Translations under genes and position numbers: made by a program
From: JAASSS01 sp021767745
GTDB taxonomy: Bacteria; Pseudomonadota; Gammaproteobacteria; UBA5335
Assembly (NCBI GenBank): GCA_034189165.1
Contig: JAXHVN010000050.1
Location: forward strand, 1-64,000
Reading direction: 5' to 3'
Length of the DNA stretch: 64,000 bases
In this document: positions 43,565 through 51,195 of the stretch, piece by piece
Layout: every line of letters starts with the position of its first letter
Position numbering within the stretch: position 1 is the stretch's first letter
Notes under the pieces: model-generated
What the model was told of the DNA's origin: nothing
Seen by the model: the letters and a program-made list of their open reading frames with translations, nothing else
Databases searched by the model: none

Positions 43565-45259
43565 GTGGAACTGAGCGGCGCGGAAATACTCGTCGAATGC
43601 CTGAAACGCGAGCAGGTGGAATACGTCTTCGGTTATCCGGGTGGCGCGGTCCTGCCGATCTACGACGTGCTGAACCTGCAGGATGACGTCAAGCACATCC
43701 TGGTGCGGCACGAGCAGGGCGCGACCCATGCCGCCGATGGCTACGCCCGTGCCACCGGGCGGGCCGGCGTGGCGCTGGTGACCTCCGGCCCGGGCGTGAC
43801 CAATGCCGTCAGCGGCATCGCCACCGCCTTCATGGATTCGATCCCGATGGTGGTGCTGACCGGCCAGGTGCCCACCGGTGCGATCGGCAGCGACGCCTTC
43901 CAGGAAGTCGATTCGGTCGGCATCACCCGCCCCTGCGTGAAGCACAACTTCCTGGTCAAGGACGTCACCGAGCTGGCGGCGACGCTGCGGCGGGCGTTCT
44001 TCATCGCCACCAGCGGCCGCCCCGGTCCGGTGGTGGTCGACATCCCGAAGGACGTGGCCATCGCCAAGGCGCCGTTCGTGTTCCCCGACAAGGTCGACAT
44101 CCGCTCCTACCGGCCGGTGGACAAGGGGCATCCCGGGCAGATCCGCAAGGCCGTGGAGCTGATGCTCGGCGCGCAGCGGCCGGTGATCTACAGCGGCGGC
44201 GGCGTGGTGCTCGATCGCGCCGCGGCCGAGCTGACCGAGCTCACGCGCCTGCTGGGCTACCCCATCACCCAGACCCTGATGGGCCTCGGCGCCTACCCGG
44301 GCACCGATCGCCAGTCGCTCGGCATGCTGGGCATGCACGGGACCTATGAGGCGAACATGGCGATGCACCATTGCGATGTGCTGATCGCCATCGGGGCGCG
44401 CTTCGATGATCGCGTCACGGGCAACGTGGAGAAGTTCTGCCCGCACGCGCAGATCATCCACATCGACATCGATCCGTCCTCGATCGCCAAGACCGTCAAG
44501 GTCGACATTCCCATCGTCGGTGGCGTGCGCAACGTGCTCGGGCAGATGCTGGGCATGCTGCGCGAGTCGAGCGCGCGGCCGGACGGCGGGGCACTGGCGG
44601 CCTGGTGGCAGCAGATCGAGGAGTGGCGCAGCCGCGAGTGCCTGCGCTACGAGCGCAGCGAGACGATCATCAAGCCGCAGTCGGTGATCGAGCAGCTCTA
44701 CGCGGTGACCGGCGGCGACGCCTACGTGTGCTCGGATGTCGGCCAGCACCAGATGTGGGCGGCGCAGTACTACAAGTACGACCGGCCCAACCGCTGGATC
44801 AACTCCGGCGGCCTCGGGACCATGGGCTTCGGCCTGCCCGCCGCGATGGGTGCACAGCTCGCCGACCCGACGGCGAAGGTGGCCTGCGTGACGGGCGAGG
44901 CCAGCGTGATCATGTGCATCCAGGAGCTGTCGACCTGCCTGCAGTACGGACTGCCGATCAAGGTCGTGCTGCTGAACAACCGCTACATGGGCATGGTGCG
45001 CCAGTGGCAGGAATTCTTCTATCAGAAGCGCTATGCCATGTCCTACATGGAGGCACTGCCCGATTTTGTGAAGCTCGCCGAGGCCTTCGGCCACGTCGGC
45101 ATGCGCATCGAGCGCCCCGGTGACGTGGAGGGAGCGCTGCGCGAGGCCTTCGCGATGACCGACCGGCTGGTGTTCATGGACTTCCAGACCGATCCCACCG
45201 AGAACGTCTACCCGATGGTGCCGGCCGGCGCCGGTCAGAACGAAATGATCCTGGTGTGA
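43565..45259 (+). CDS. ilvI: Acetolactate synthase large subunit
   Basis: This is a thiamine-diphosphate enzyme of 564 aa (first step of Ile/Val/Leu synthesis), from a GTG at 43565 that has AGGAG 10 bases upstream. A longer in-frame TTG reading lacks a ribosome site. The catalytic-Glu segment RHEQGATHAADGYARATGRAGV is intact. The cofactor metal motif, usually Gly-Asp-Gly, reads Gly444-Glu445-Ala446. The closing NNRYMGMVRQWQEFFY and MEALPDFVKLAEAFGHVG are IlvI-like, and it is directly followed by its regulatory subunit. Confidence 0.95.
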   Translation: MELSGAEILVECLKREQVEYVFGYPGGAVLPIYDVLNLQDDVKHILVRHEQGATHAADGYARATGRAGVALVTSGPGVTNAVSGIATAFMDSIPMVVLTGQVPTGAIGSDAFQEVDSVGITRPCVKHNFLVKDVTELAATLRRAFFIATSGRPGPVVVDIPKDVAIAKAPFVFPDKVDIRSYRPVDKGHPGQIRKAVELMLGAQRPVIYSGGGVVLDRAAAELTELTRLLGYPITQTLMGLGAYPGTDRQSLGMLGMHGTYEANMAMHHCDVLIAIGARFDDRVTGNVEKFCPHAQIIHIDIDPSSIAKTVKVDIPIVGGVRNVLGQMLGMLRESSARPDGGALAAWWQQIEEWRSRECLRYERSETIIKPQSVIEQLYAVTGGDAYVCSDVGQHQMWAAQYYKYDRPNRWINSGGLGTMGFGLPAAMGAQLADPTAKVACVTGEASVIMCIQELSTCLQYGLPIKVVLLNNRYMGMVRQWQEFFYQKRYAMSYMEALPDFVKLAEAFGHVGMRIERPGDVEGALREAFAMTDRLVFMDFQTDPTENVYPMVPAGAGQNEMILV

Positions 45260-45261
45260 AC

Positions 45262-45753
45262 ATGCGGCATATCGTCTCGATCCTGCTGGAGAACGAGTCC
45301 GGCGCCCTGTCGCGGGTGGCTGGCCTGTTCTCCGCCCGCGGCTACAACATCCAGTCCCTGACGGTGGCGCCGACCGAGGATCCCTCGCTGTCGCGCATGA
45401 CGATCGTCACCACCGGCAGCGCCGAGATCATCGAGCAGATCCTCAAGCAGCTGAACAAGCTGGTGGACGTGGTCAAGCTGATCCTGCTGACCGAGCGCGA
45501 GCACATCGAGCGGGAGCTGCTCCTGGTCAAGGTGCAGGCGCGCGGCGGGCAGCGCGAGGAAGTCAAGCGTCTGGCGGACATCTTCCGCGGACACATCGTG
45601 GACGTCACCGAGAGCACCTATACGGTCGAGGTGACCGGCGATGGCAGCAAGCTGGACGCGTTTCTGCGTGGCCTCGGCGAGGGCAACATCCTCGAGGTCG
45701 TGCGCACCGGCGTCTCCGGCATTGCCCGCGGCGAGAGCGCCCTGCGTCTCTAG
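45262..45753 (+). CDS. ilvH: Acetolactate synthase small (regulatory) subunit
   Basis: 163 aa from the ATG at 45262, the same length as E. coli IlvH and matching its MRxILSxLLENESGALSR start. A GTG at 45256 is in frame but would add two residues. It has an N-terminal ACT domain (LLENESGALSRVAGLFSARGYNIQSLTV), then a C-terminal domain with DVTESTYTVEVTG. The small subunit raises activity of the large subunit and confers valine feedback inhibition. Confidence 0.97.
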   Translation: MRHIVSILLENESGALSRVAGLFSARGYNIQSLTVAPTEDPSLSRMTIVTTGSAEIIEQILKQLNKLVDVVKLILLTEREHIERELLLVKVQARGGQREEVKRLADIFRGHIVDVTESTYTVEVTGDGSKLDAFLRGLGEGNILEVVRTGVSGIARGESALRL

Positions 45754-45824
45754 CCGCGCCGGCCCTCCCACCCCTTTTCGTCCTGCCCGCGCTGGCGGCA
45801 GGCTCTGCACAGGAAGTCGAGCTG

Positions 45825-46841
45825 ATGAACATCTTCTATGACAAAGACGCGGATCTTTCCCTGATCCAGTCGCGCAAGGTGGCGATCCTGGGATACGGCT
45901 CCCAGGGCCATGCCCACGCCAACAACCTGAAGGATTCGGGTGTGGACGTGGTCGTCGGCCTGCGGGCCGGCTCGGCCTCGGCCGAGAAGGCGCGGGCCGC
46001 GGGGCTCGCGGTTGCCGAGCTCGCCGAGGCGGTGGCCGCGGCGGACGTGGTGATGGTGCTGGCGCCGGACGAGCACCAGGCGACGCTGTACCGCGATGTC
46101 ATCGAGCCGAACATCAAGCAGGGCGCCGCACTGGCCTTCGCGCACGGCTTCAACATCCACTTCGGTCAGATCGAGCCGCGGGCGGATCTGGACGTGATCA
46201 TGGTCGCGCCGAAGGGGCCGGGTCATCTGGTGCGCTCGACCTATACCCAGGGGGGCGGCGTGCCCAGCCTGATCGCGGTGTTCCAGGATCGCAGCGGCCA
46301 GGCGCGCGAAGTGGCGCTGGCCTACGCCAGCGCCAACGGCGGCGGCCGCGCCGGCGTGATCGAGACGAGCTTTCGCGAGGAGACCGAGACGGACCTGTTC
46401 GGCGAGCAGGCGGTGCTCTGCGGCGGTGCCACCGCGCTGGTGCAGGCCGGCTTCGAGACGCTGACCGAGGCCGGCTATGCGCCGGAGATGGCCTACTTCG
46501 AGTGCCTGCACGAGCTCAAGCTGATCGTCGACCTCATGTACGAGGGCGGCATCGCCAACATGCGCTACTCGATCTCCAACACCGCCGAGTATGGTGATAT
46601 CTCCCGCGGCCCGCGCGTGATCAACGAGCAGTCCCGGGCGGCGATGAAGGAGATCCTCAAGGAGATCCAGAGCGGCCGCTTCGCGCAGGAGTTCATCAGC
46701 GAGAACCTCGCCGGCAATGCCGTGCTCAAGGCCGAGCGGCGCCTGGCCGAGGCGCATCCGATCGAGCAGGTCGGCTCCCGGCTGCGGGGCATGATGCCCT
46801 GGATCAGCAAGGATCGCCTGGTCGACAAGAGCCGCAACTGA
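45825..46841 (+). CDS. ilvC: Ketol-acid reductoisomerase (NADP+), class I
   Basis: At 338 aa, it converts acetolactate to dihydroxyisovalerate, following IlvIH. The short class I form has the Rossmann loop GYGSQGHAHA (23-32), VGLRAGS for NADPH phosphate binding, MVAPKGPGHLVR, and the knotted domain with ETFREETETDLFGEQ-like residues (SFREETETDLFGEQAVLCGG). Seventy-one bases separate it from ilvH without an obvious promoter or T-run terminator, so one ilvIHC transcript is likely. Confidence 0.98.
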   Translation: MNIFYDKDADLSLIQSRKVAILGYGSQGHAHANNLKDSGVDVVVGLRAGSASAEKARAAGLAVAELAEAVAAADVVMVLAPDEHQATLYRDVIEPNIKQGAALAFAHGFNIHFGQIEPRADLDVIMVAPKGPGHLVRSTYTQGGGVPSLIAVFQDRSGQAREVALAYASANGGGRAGVIETSFREETETDLFGEQAVLCGGATALVQAGFETLTEAGYAPEMAYFECLHELKLIVDLMYEGGIANMRYSISNTAEYGDISRGPRVINEQSRAAMKEILKEIQSGRFAQEFISENLAGNAVLKAERRLAEAHPIEQVGSRLRGMMPWISKDRLVDKSRN

Positions 46842-46860
46842 TCCGGCCGCGGCGCGGTCC

Positions 46861-47505
46861 GTGGTGGAACAGCTGAGAGTCGCCCGGCCGGGCAACCTGT
46901 TGCTCGGCGTGCTGTTGCTGCTGGCGGTGGTGACGCATCTGGGCCGTGGACTGGATGCGGCGGCGTTGCTGTATGTGCTGGCCGGCCTGTGCTTCCTCTG
47001 GTTCCGGGATCCGGAGCGCCATGTACCCTCGGCGCCGCTCGGCGTGGTCAGCCCGGTCGACGGGCGGGTGGAGTCAATCGAGTCGGCGCATGATCCGTTC
47101 CTGAACCGCGAGGCGCTGTGCCTGCGCCTGAAGGTCCGCCTGCTGGGAGCGTATTCCTTGCGTGCGCCGATCGAGGGGCGGATCGTGGAGCTGCATGGCC
47201 TGCCGCCGGGTGCCGGGGCAGGCTATGCGCTGCACCTCAAGACCGACGAGGGCAACGAGCTGGAGCTGGTGATGACGGCACGACGACTGCGCCGGCGCGG
47301 GCCGGTCATCATGATCGGCCGGCGTCTGGGTCAGGGGCAGCACTGGGGCAGTGCCCGGCCGCTGCGGCGGGTGTCGCTGCTGCTCGAGCCCTCGGTGCGG
47401 CTGAAGGTCGAGCCGGGCGATCGCGTGACGGCGGGCAGCGATGTGCTGGCGTTGCTGAGCGCCCCGCCCAACGGCCGCTCTGGCGGGGAGCGCGAGGCCG
47501 AATGA
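46861..47505 (+). CDS. Phosphatidylserine decarboxylase-like protein, catalytic serine apparently lost
   Basis: 214 aa from GTG at 46861. Two hydrophobic stretches (about 12-46) lead into the short-form Psd landmarks FRDPERHVP and SPVDGRV (64-70). The catalytic-histidine motif of the family (VHVNRAP) is replaced by AYSLRAP at 97-103. The self-cleavage site, normally FGSRVDVYLP, aligns with PLRRVSLLLEP (167-177), so the serine that becomes the pyruvoyl group is arginine. The last strand pattern (VEPGDRVTAGSDVLALL) still fits. It is therefore probably not an autoprocessing decarboxylase. It overlaps pssA by 4 bases, which ties it to phosphatidylserine metabolism. GSAR at 163-166 is a less likely alternative serine. 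Confidence 0.75.
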   Translation: MVEQLRVARPGNLLLGVLLLLAVVTHLGRGLDAAALLYVLAGLCFLWFRDPERHVPSAPLGVVSPVDGRVESIESAHDPFLNREALCLRLKVRLLGAYSLRAPIEGRIVELHGLPPGAGAGYALHLKTDEGNELELVMTARRLRRRGPVIMIGRRLGQGQHWGSARPLRRVSLLLEPSVRLKVEPGDRVTAGSDVLALLSAPPNGRSGGEREAE

Positions 47506-48251
47506 ACCGGCGTCGTCGCGGTATCTTCCTGCTGCCGAACCTGCTGACGACGGCAGCGCTGTTCGCCGGCTTCTATGCCATCGTCGCCGCCATCTCCGCA
47601 GCGCCCGAGGATGCCGCCATCGCCATCTTCGTCGCGATGCTGCTGGATGGCTTCGATGGCCGCGTGGCCCGCCTGACACAGACCGAGAGCGACTTCGGCA
47701 AGGAGTACGACAGCCTGGCCGACATGGTCAGCTTCGGGGTCGCCCCCGCCCTGGTGGTCTACCTGTGGGGGCTGTCCGAGCTGGCCGACCAAGGCTGGTA
47801 CTGGAGCGAGCTGGGCTGGTTGCTCTCCTTCCTCTACGTCGCCGGCGCCGCGCTGCGCCTGGCGCGGTTCAACAGCATGCCGGGCATGCGTCGCCGGCGC
47901 TACTTCCAGGGCCTGCCGAGCCCGTCGGCCGCCGCCACCGTGGCCGGCTTCGTCTGGCTGGCCACCACGCTCGGACTGCAGGGCTTCGCCGCCGCGCTCG
48001 CCGGGCTGGTGGTCACGGGGATGGCCGGCGCGCTGATGGTCAGCAACGTCAGCTACTACAGCTTCAAGGACATCAAGCTCGCCGAGCGGGTGCCGTTCCG
48101 CTACATCCTGCTGGTGGTGCTGGGCTTCGTGCTGATTGCGCTCAATCCGCCCGCGATGCTGTTCCTGATCTTCTTCGTCTACCTGCTCTCCGGCGTGTTG
48201 CTGGCCCTGTATCGCGCTGCCCGCCTGCGCCGCGGCCGGCCGATCTTCTGA
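47502..48251 (+). CDS. pssA: CDP-diacylglycerol-serine O-phosphatidyltransferase
   Basis: The 249-aa membrane protein of the CDP-alcohol phosphatidyltransferase family makes phosphatidylserine from CDP-diacylglycerol and serine. The complete motif D-G-x2-A-R-x8-G-x3-D-x3-D runs from Asp52 to Asp74. Several transmembrane helices follow (about 80-100, 125-150, 190-230). This is the Bacillus/Rhizobium-like membrane type, not the E. coli phospholipase-D-like type. Its ATG overlaps the preceding Psd-like gene (ATGA). Confidence 0.95.
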   Translation: MNRRRRGIFLLPNLLTTAALFAGFYAIVAAISAAPEDAAIAIFVAMLLDGFDGRVARLTQTESDFGKEYDSLADMVSFGVAPALVVYLWGLSELADQGWYWSELGWLLSFLYVAGAALRLARFNSMPGMRRRRYFQGLPSPSAAATVAGFVWLATTLGLQGFAAALAGLVVTGMAGALMVSNVSYYSFKDIKLAERVPFRYILLVVLGFVLIALNPPAMLFLIFFVYLLSGVLLALYRAARLRRGRPIF

Positions 48252-48303
48252 TGGCGGCCGGCATCGGCATCGTCGCCGGCGCCGGGCGGCACGGCCGGTC
48301 GAC

Positions 48304-49089
48304 ATGAGCCGGCCTACCCGCAGCGACTATCTGGCGGCGCTGGAGATCGTGCCGTGGGTGGCACGGGAAGAGGCCGGCGACTCCCCGGCGGCCGGGGCGG
48401 GGGATGCGACGCCGCAAGCTTCGCCGGCGCCGCCGGTCGCCGAACCGGCCGGGCGAGCGGAAGCGGGGAGCGGCGAGTCCGGGAAACGCGGCGGGCGCGC
48501 GGCCGACGCCGTGCTCGACTGGGAGCCGCTGGCCGAGCGGGTCAGCGGCTGCACCCGCTGCGCGTTGTGCCAGAGCCGTACGCAGACGGTCTTCGGCACC
48601 GGCAACCGGCAGGCGCAGCTGATGATTGTCGGCGAGGCCCCGGGAGCGGAGGAGGACCGGCGCGGGGAGCCGTTCGTCGGCCGCGCCGGCAAGCTGCTCG
48701 ACCAGATGCTGCAGGCCATCGGCAGCAGCCGTCAGCAGGCATACATCGCCAACATCCTCAAGTGTCGGCCGCCGAACAACCGGGATCCGGCAGCCGAGGA
48801 GGTGTCGGCCTGCCAGTCCTATCTGCAACGGCAGATCGCCCTGGTGCGGCCGCGGGTGCTGCTGGCGGTCGGTCGCATCGCGGCGCAGAACCTGCTGCAG
48901 GTCGCCACACCGCTCGGCAGGATGCGTGGCTCGGTGCAGCAGTATGCGCATCCCGAGGGCATGGTCATCCCGGTGATCGTTACCTATCATCCGGCCTACC
49001 TGCTGCGCAGTCCGCTGCAGAAGCGGGCGGCGTGGGACGATCTCAAGCAGGTGCTGCAAGTGCTCGAGCCGCCGGAGACAACCGCATGA
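48304..49089 (+). CDS. Uracil-DNA glycosylase, family 4 (Fe-S)
   Basis: Of 261 aa. After a low-complexity Ala/Gly/Pro linker (about 20-70) comes the family-4 core. The likely 4Fe-4S cysteines are Cys83, Cys86, Cys154 and Cys170. The catalytic/uracil-binding motif is GEAPGAEEDRRGEPFVGRAGKLL (written here in family form), beginning at Gly110. The DNA-intercalation segment is YHPAYLLR. It removes uracil from DNA after cytosine deamination. Next gene rimI overlaps by 4 bases. Confidence 0.93.
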   Translation: MSRPTRSDYLAALEIVPWVAREEAGDSPAAGAGDATPQASPAPPVAEPAGRAEAGSGESGKRGGRAADAVLDWEPLAERVSGCTRCALCQSRTQTVFGTGNRQAQLMIVGEAPGAEEDRRGEPFVGRAGKLLDQMLQAIGSSRQQAYIANILKCRPPNNRDPAAEEVSACQSYLQRQIALVRPRVLLAVGRIAAQNLLQVATPLGRMRGSVQQYAHPEGMVIPVIVTYHPAYLLRSPLQKRAAWDDLKQVLQVLEPPETTA

Positions 49090-49550
49090 GCGCCGCGCGC
49101 CCGATCCGCGAGCTGACGCTGCGCCCGCTCGACGCTAACGACCTGCCCGCGATCGATCGGATCGAGCGGCGCGCCTACGACTATCCCTGGTCGGGCGGCA
49201 TCTTCAGTGACTGCCTGCGGGTTGGCTACAGCGTCTGGGGCGGGTTCGAGGATGAAGTGCTGCGGGCCTACTGCGTGATGTCGGTGGCGGTCAACGAGGC
49301 GCACGTGTTGAACCTCTGCGTGGATCCGACCTATCACGGACTGGGATTCGGCGGCCGGCTGCTCGAGCAGATGATGACCGTCGCGCGCCAACGGCAGGCG
49401 CAACGGATGCTGCTGGAGGTGCGGCCGTCCAACTGGCCGGCGCTGGCCCTGTATCGGCGCCTCGGCTTCCGCCAGATCGGTCTGCGCCGTGGCTATTATC
49501 CCGCGGCGGACGGCCGCGAAGACGCGCTCGTCCTGTCCTACCGTCTGTAG
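49086..49550 (+). CDS. rimI: Ribosomal protein alanine N-acetyltransferase RimI
   Basis: A GNAT acetyltransferase of 154 aa that acetylates the N-terminal alanine of ribosomal protein S18. The RimI pattern is visible: IERRAYDYPWS near the start, the acetyl-CoA loop HGLGFGGRLLEQM with LNLCVDPTYHG ahead of it, LEVRPSNWPALALYRRLGF, and the end RRGYYPAADGREDALVLSYRL. Translation is coupled to the uracil-DNA glycosylase gene. Confidence 0.94.
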   Translation: MSAARPIRELTLRPLDANDLPAIDRIERRAYDYPWSGGIFSDCLRVGYSVWGGFEDEVLRAYCVMSVAVNEAHVLNLCVDPTYHGLGFGGRLLEQMMTVARQRQAQRMLLEVRPSNWPALALYRRLGFRQIGLRRGYYPAADGREDALVLSYRL

Positions 49551-49582
49551 CGCCCGGCGCTGGCCTGCCGCGACCGGCGGCG

Positions 49583-49588
49583 TATACT
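49583..49588 (+). promoter_or_regulatory. Candidate -10 element for prfC
   Basis: TATACT matches the -10 consensus in 5 of 6 positions and lies 17 bases before the prfC ATG. No good -35 is seen, so the call is weak; the very short leader would leave little room for a ribosome site. Confidence 0.3.
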
Positions 49589-49605
49589 CGCCACCTTTTG
49601 CCCCT

Positions 49606-51195
49606 ATGCCGCAACTGCAAGACGAAATCGCCCGTCGGCGCACGTTCGCCATCATCTCCCATCCGGATGCCGGCAAGACGACGCTGACCGAGAAGCTGCT
49701 GCTGTTCGGCGGCGCGATCCAGCTCGCCGGCACCGTCAAGGGCCGCAAGGCCGCCCGCCATGCGACCTCCGACTGGATGGCGCTGGAGCAGCAGCGTGGC
49801 ATCTCGGTGACCACCTCGGTGATGCAGTTCCCGTATGGCGGGCGCATCGTGAATCTCCTGGATACGCCGGGGCATGAGGATTTTTCCGAGGACACCTACC
49901 GCACGCTGACGGCGGTGGACGCGGCGCTGATGGTCATCGACTGTGCCAAGGGCGTCGAGCCGCGCACCATCAAGCTGATGGAGATCTGCCGGCTGCGCGA
50001 CACGCCGATCTTCACCTTCATCAACAAGCTCGACCGGGAAGGCCGCGACCCGCTGGAGCTGCTCGACGAGGTCGAGCAGGTGCTGGGGATCCAGTGCGCG
50101 CCGGTCACCTGGCCGGTCGGCATGGGGCGACGACTGCGCGGGCTGTACCACCTGAACCGGGATCGCTTCCTGCGCTATCAGCCCCACAAGGATGGTCGCG
50201 CCCATCAGGATGAGGTGATCGCCGGCCTGGAAAATCCGGCGCTCGAACCCCTGCTGGGCGCGACCGACACGGCTGCGCTGCGCGAGGAGGTGGAGCTGGT
50301 GCGCGGGGCGAGCCAGCCGTTTGTGGCCGAGGACTATCGCGCCGGCCGGTTGACGCCGGTGTACTTCGGCTCGGCCATCAACAGCTTCGGCATCGCCGCG
50401 CTGCTCGACGATTTCGTCGAGCAGGCTCCGGCGCCGCTGCCGCGGCCGGCCACCACACGCGAGGTGCAGCCGGACGAGCCCGCCTGCAGCGGGTTCGTCT
50501 TCAAGATCCAGGCGAACATGGACCCGGCCCACCGCGATCGCATCGCCTTCATGCGGGTCTGCTCGGGACGCTTCACCCGCGGCATGAAGCTGCGCCACGT
50601 GCGGCTGGGCAAGGATGTGAAGATCGCCGACCCGCTGATCTTCCTGGCGGCCGACCGGGACCACGTCGAGGAGGCCTGGCCGGGCGATATCGTCGGCCTG
50701 CACAACCACGGCACGATCAGCATCGGCGACACCTTCACCGAAGGCGAATCGCTGCAGTTCACCGGCATCCCGAACTTCGCTCCCGAGCTGTTCCGCCGCG
50801 TGGTGCTGGCCGATCCACTGCGCGCCAAGGCGCTGCAGAAGGGGCTGCAGGAACTCAGCGAGGAGGGTGCGACCCAGTTCTTCCGGCCCCTGCTCGGCAA
50901 CGATCTGGTGCTGGGCGCGGTCGGTCAGCTGCAGTTCGACGTGGTGGCCCATCGGCTACAGCACGAATACGGCGTGGAGGCGCGCTTTGAGGGCGTGCAG
51001 ATCGCCACGGCCCGCTGGATCGACAGCAAGGATGCCAAGGCGCTGGCACGGTTGGAGGAGAAGGCCGCCGAGAACCTGGCGCGCGATCATGCTGGCGCCT
51101 TGGTGTATCTCGCGCCGACGCGGGTGAACCTGCAGCTCGCCGAAGAGCGTCACCCCGAGGTGCGGTTCAGCGCCACGCGTGAGCAGTTCGGCTGA
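49606..51195 (+). CDS. prfC: Peptide chain release factor 3
   Basis: 529 aa, the same length as E. coli RF3, a GTPase that recycles RF1/RF2 from the ribosome. G1 is HPDAGKTT (19-26), with the RF3-type GTVKGRKAARHATSDWMALEQQRGISVTTSVMQF switch region, DTPGHEDF (G3) and NKLDREGRDP (G4). Domains II and III follow, with FRRVVLADPLRAKALQKGLQEL. The start at 49606 gives the normal N-terminus. The last 29 bases overlap the convergent transglutaminase gene. Confidence 0.97.
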   Translation: MPQLQDEIARRRTFAIISHPDAGKTTLTEKLLLFGGAIQLAGTVKGRKAARHATSDWMALEQQRGISVTTSVMQFPYGGRIVNLLDTPGHEDFSEDTYRTLTAVDAALMVIDCAKGVEPRTIKLMEICRLRDTPIFTFINKLDREGRDPLELLDEVEQVLGIQCAPVTWPVGMGRRLRGLYHLNRDRFLRYQPHKDGRAHQDEVIAGLENPALEPLLGATDTAALREEVELVRGASQPFVAEDYRAGRLTPVYFGSAINSFGIAALLDDFVEQAPAPLPRPATTREVQPDEPACSGFVFKIQANMDPAHRDRIAFMRVCSGRFTRGMKLRHVRLGKDVKIADPLIFLAADRDHVEEAWPGDIVGLHNHGTISIGDTFTEGESLQFTGIPNFAPELFRRVVLADPLRAKALQKGLQELSEEGATQFFRPLLGNDLVLGAVGQLQFDVVAHRLQHEYGVEARFEGVQIATARWIDSKDAKALARLEEKAAENLARDHAGALVYLAPTRVNLQLAEERHPEVRFSATREQFG

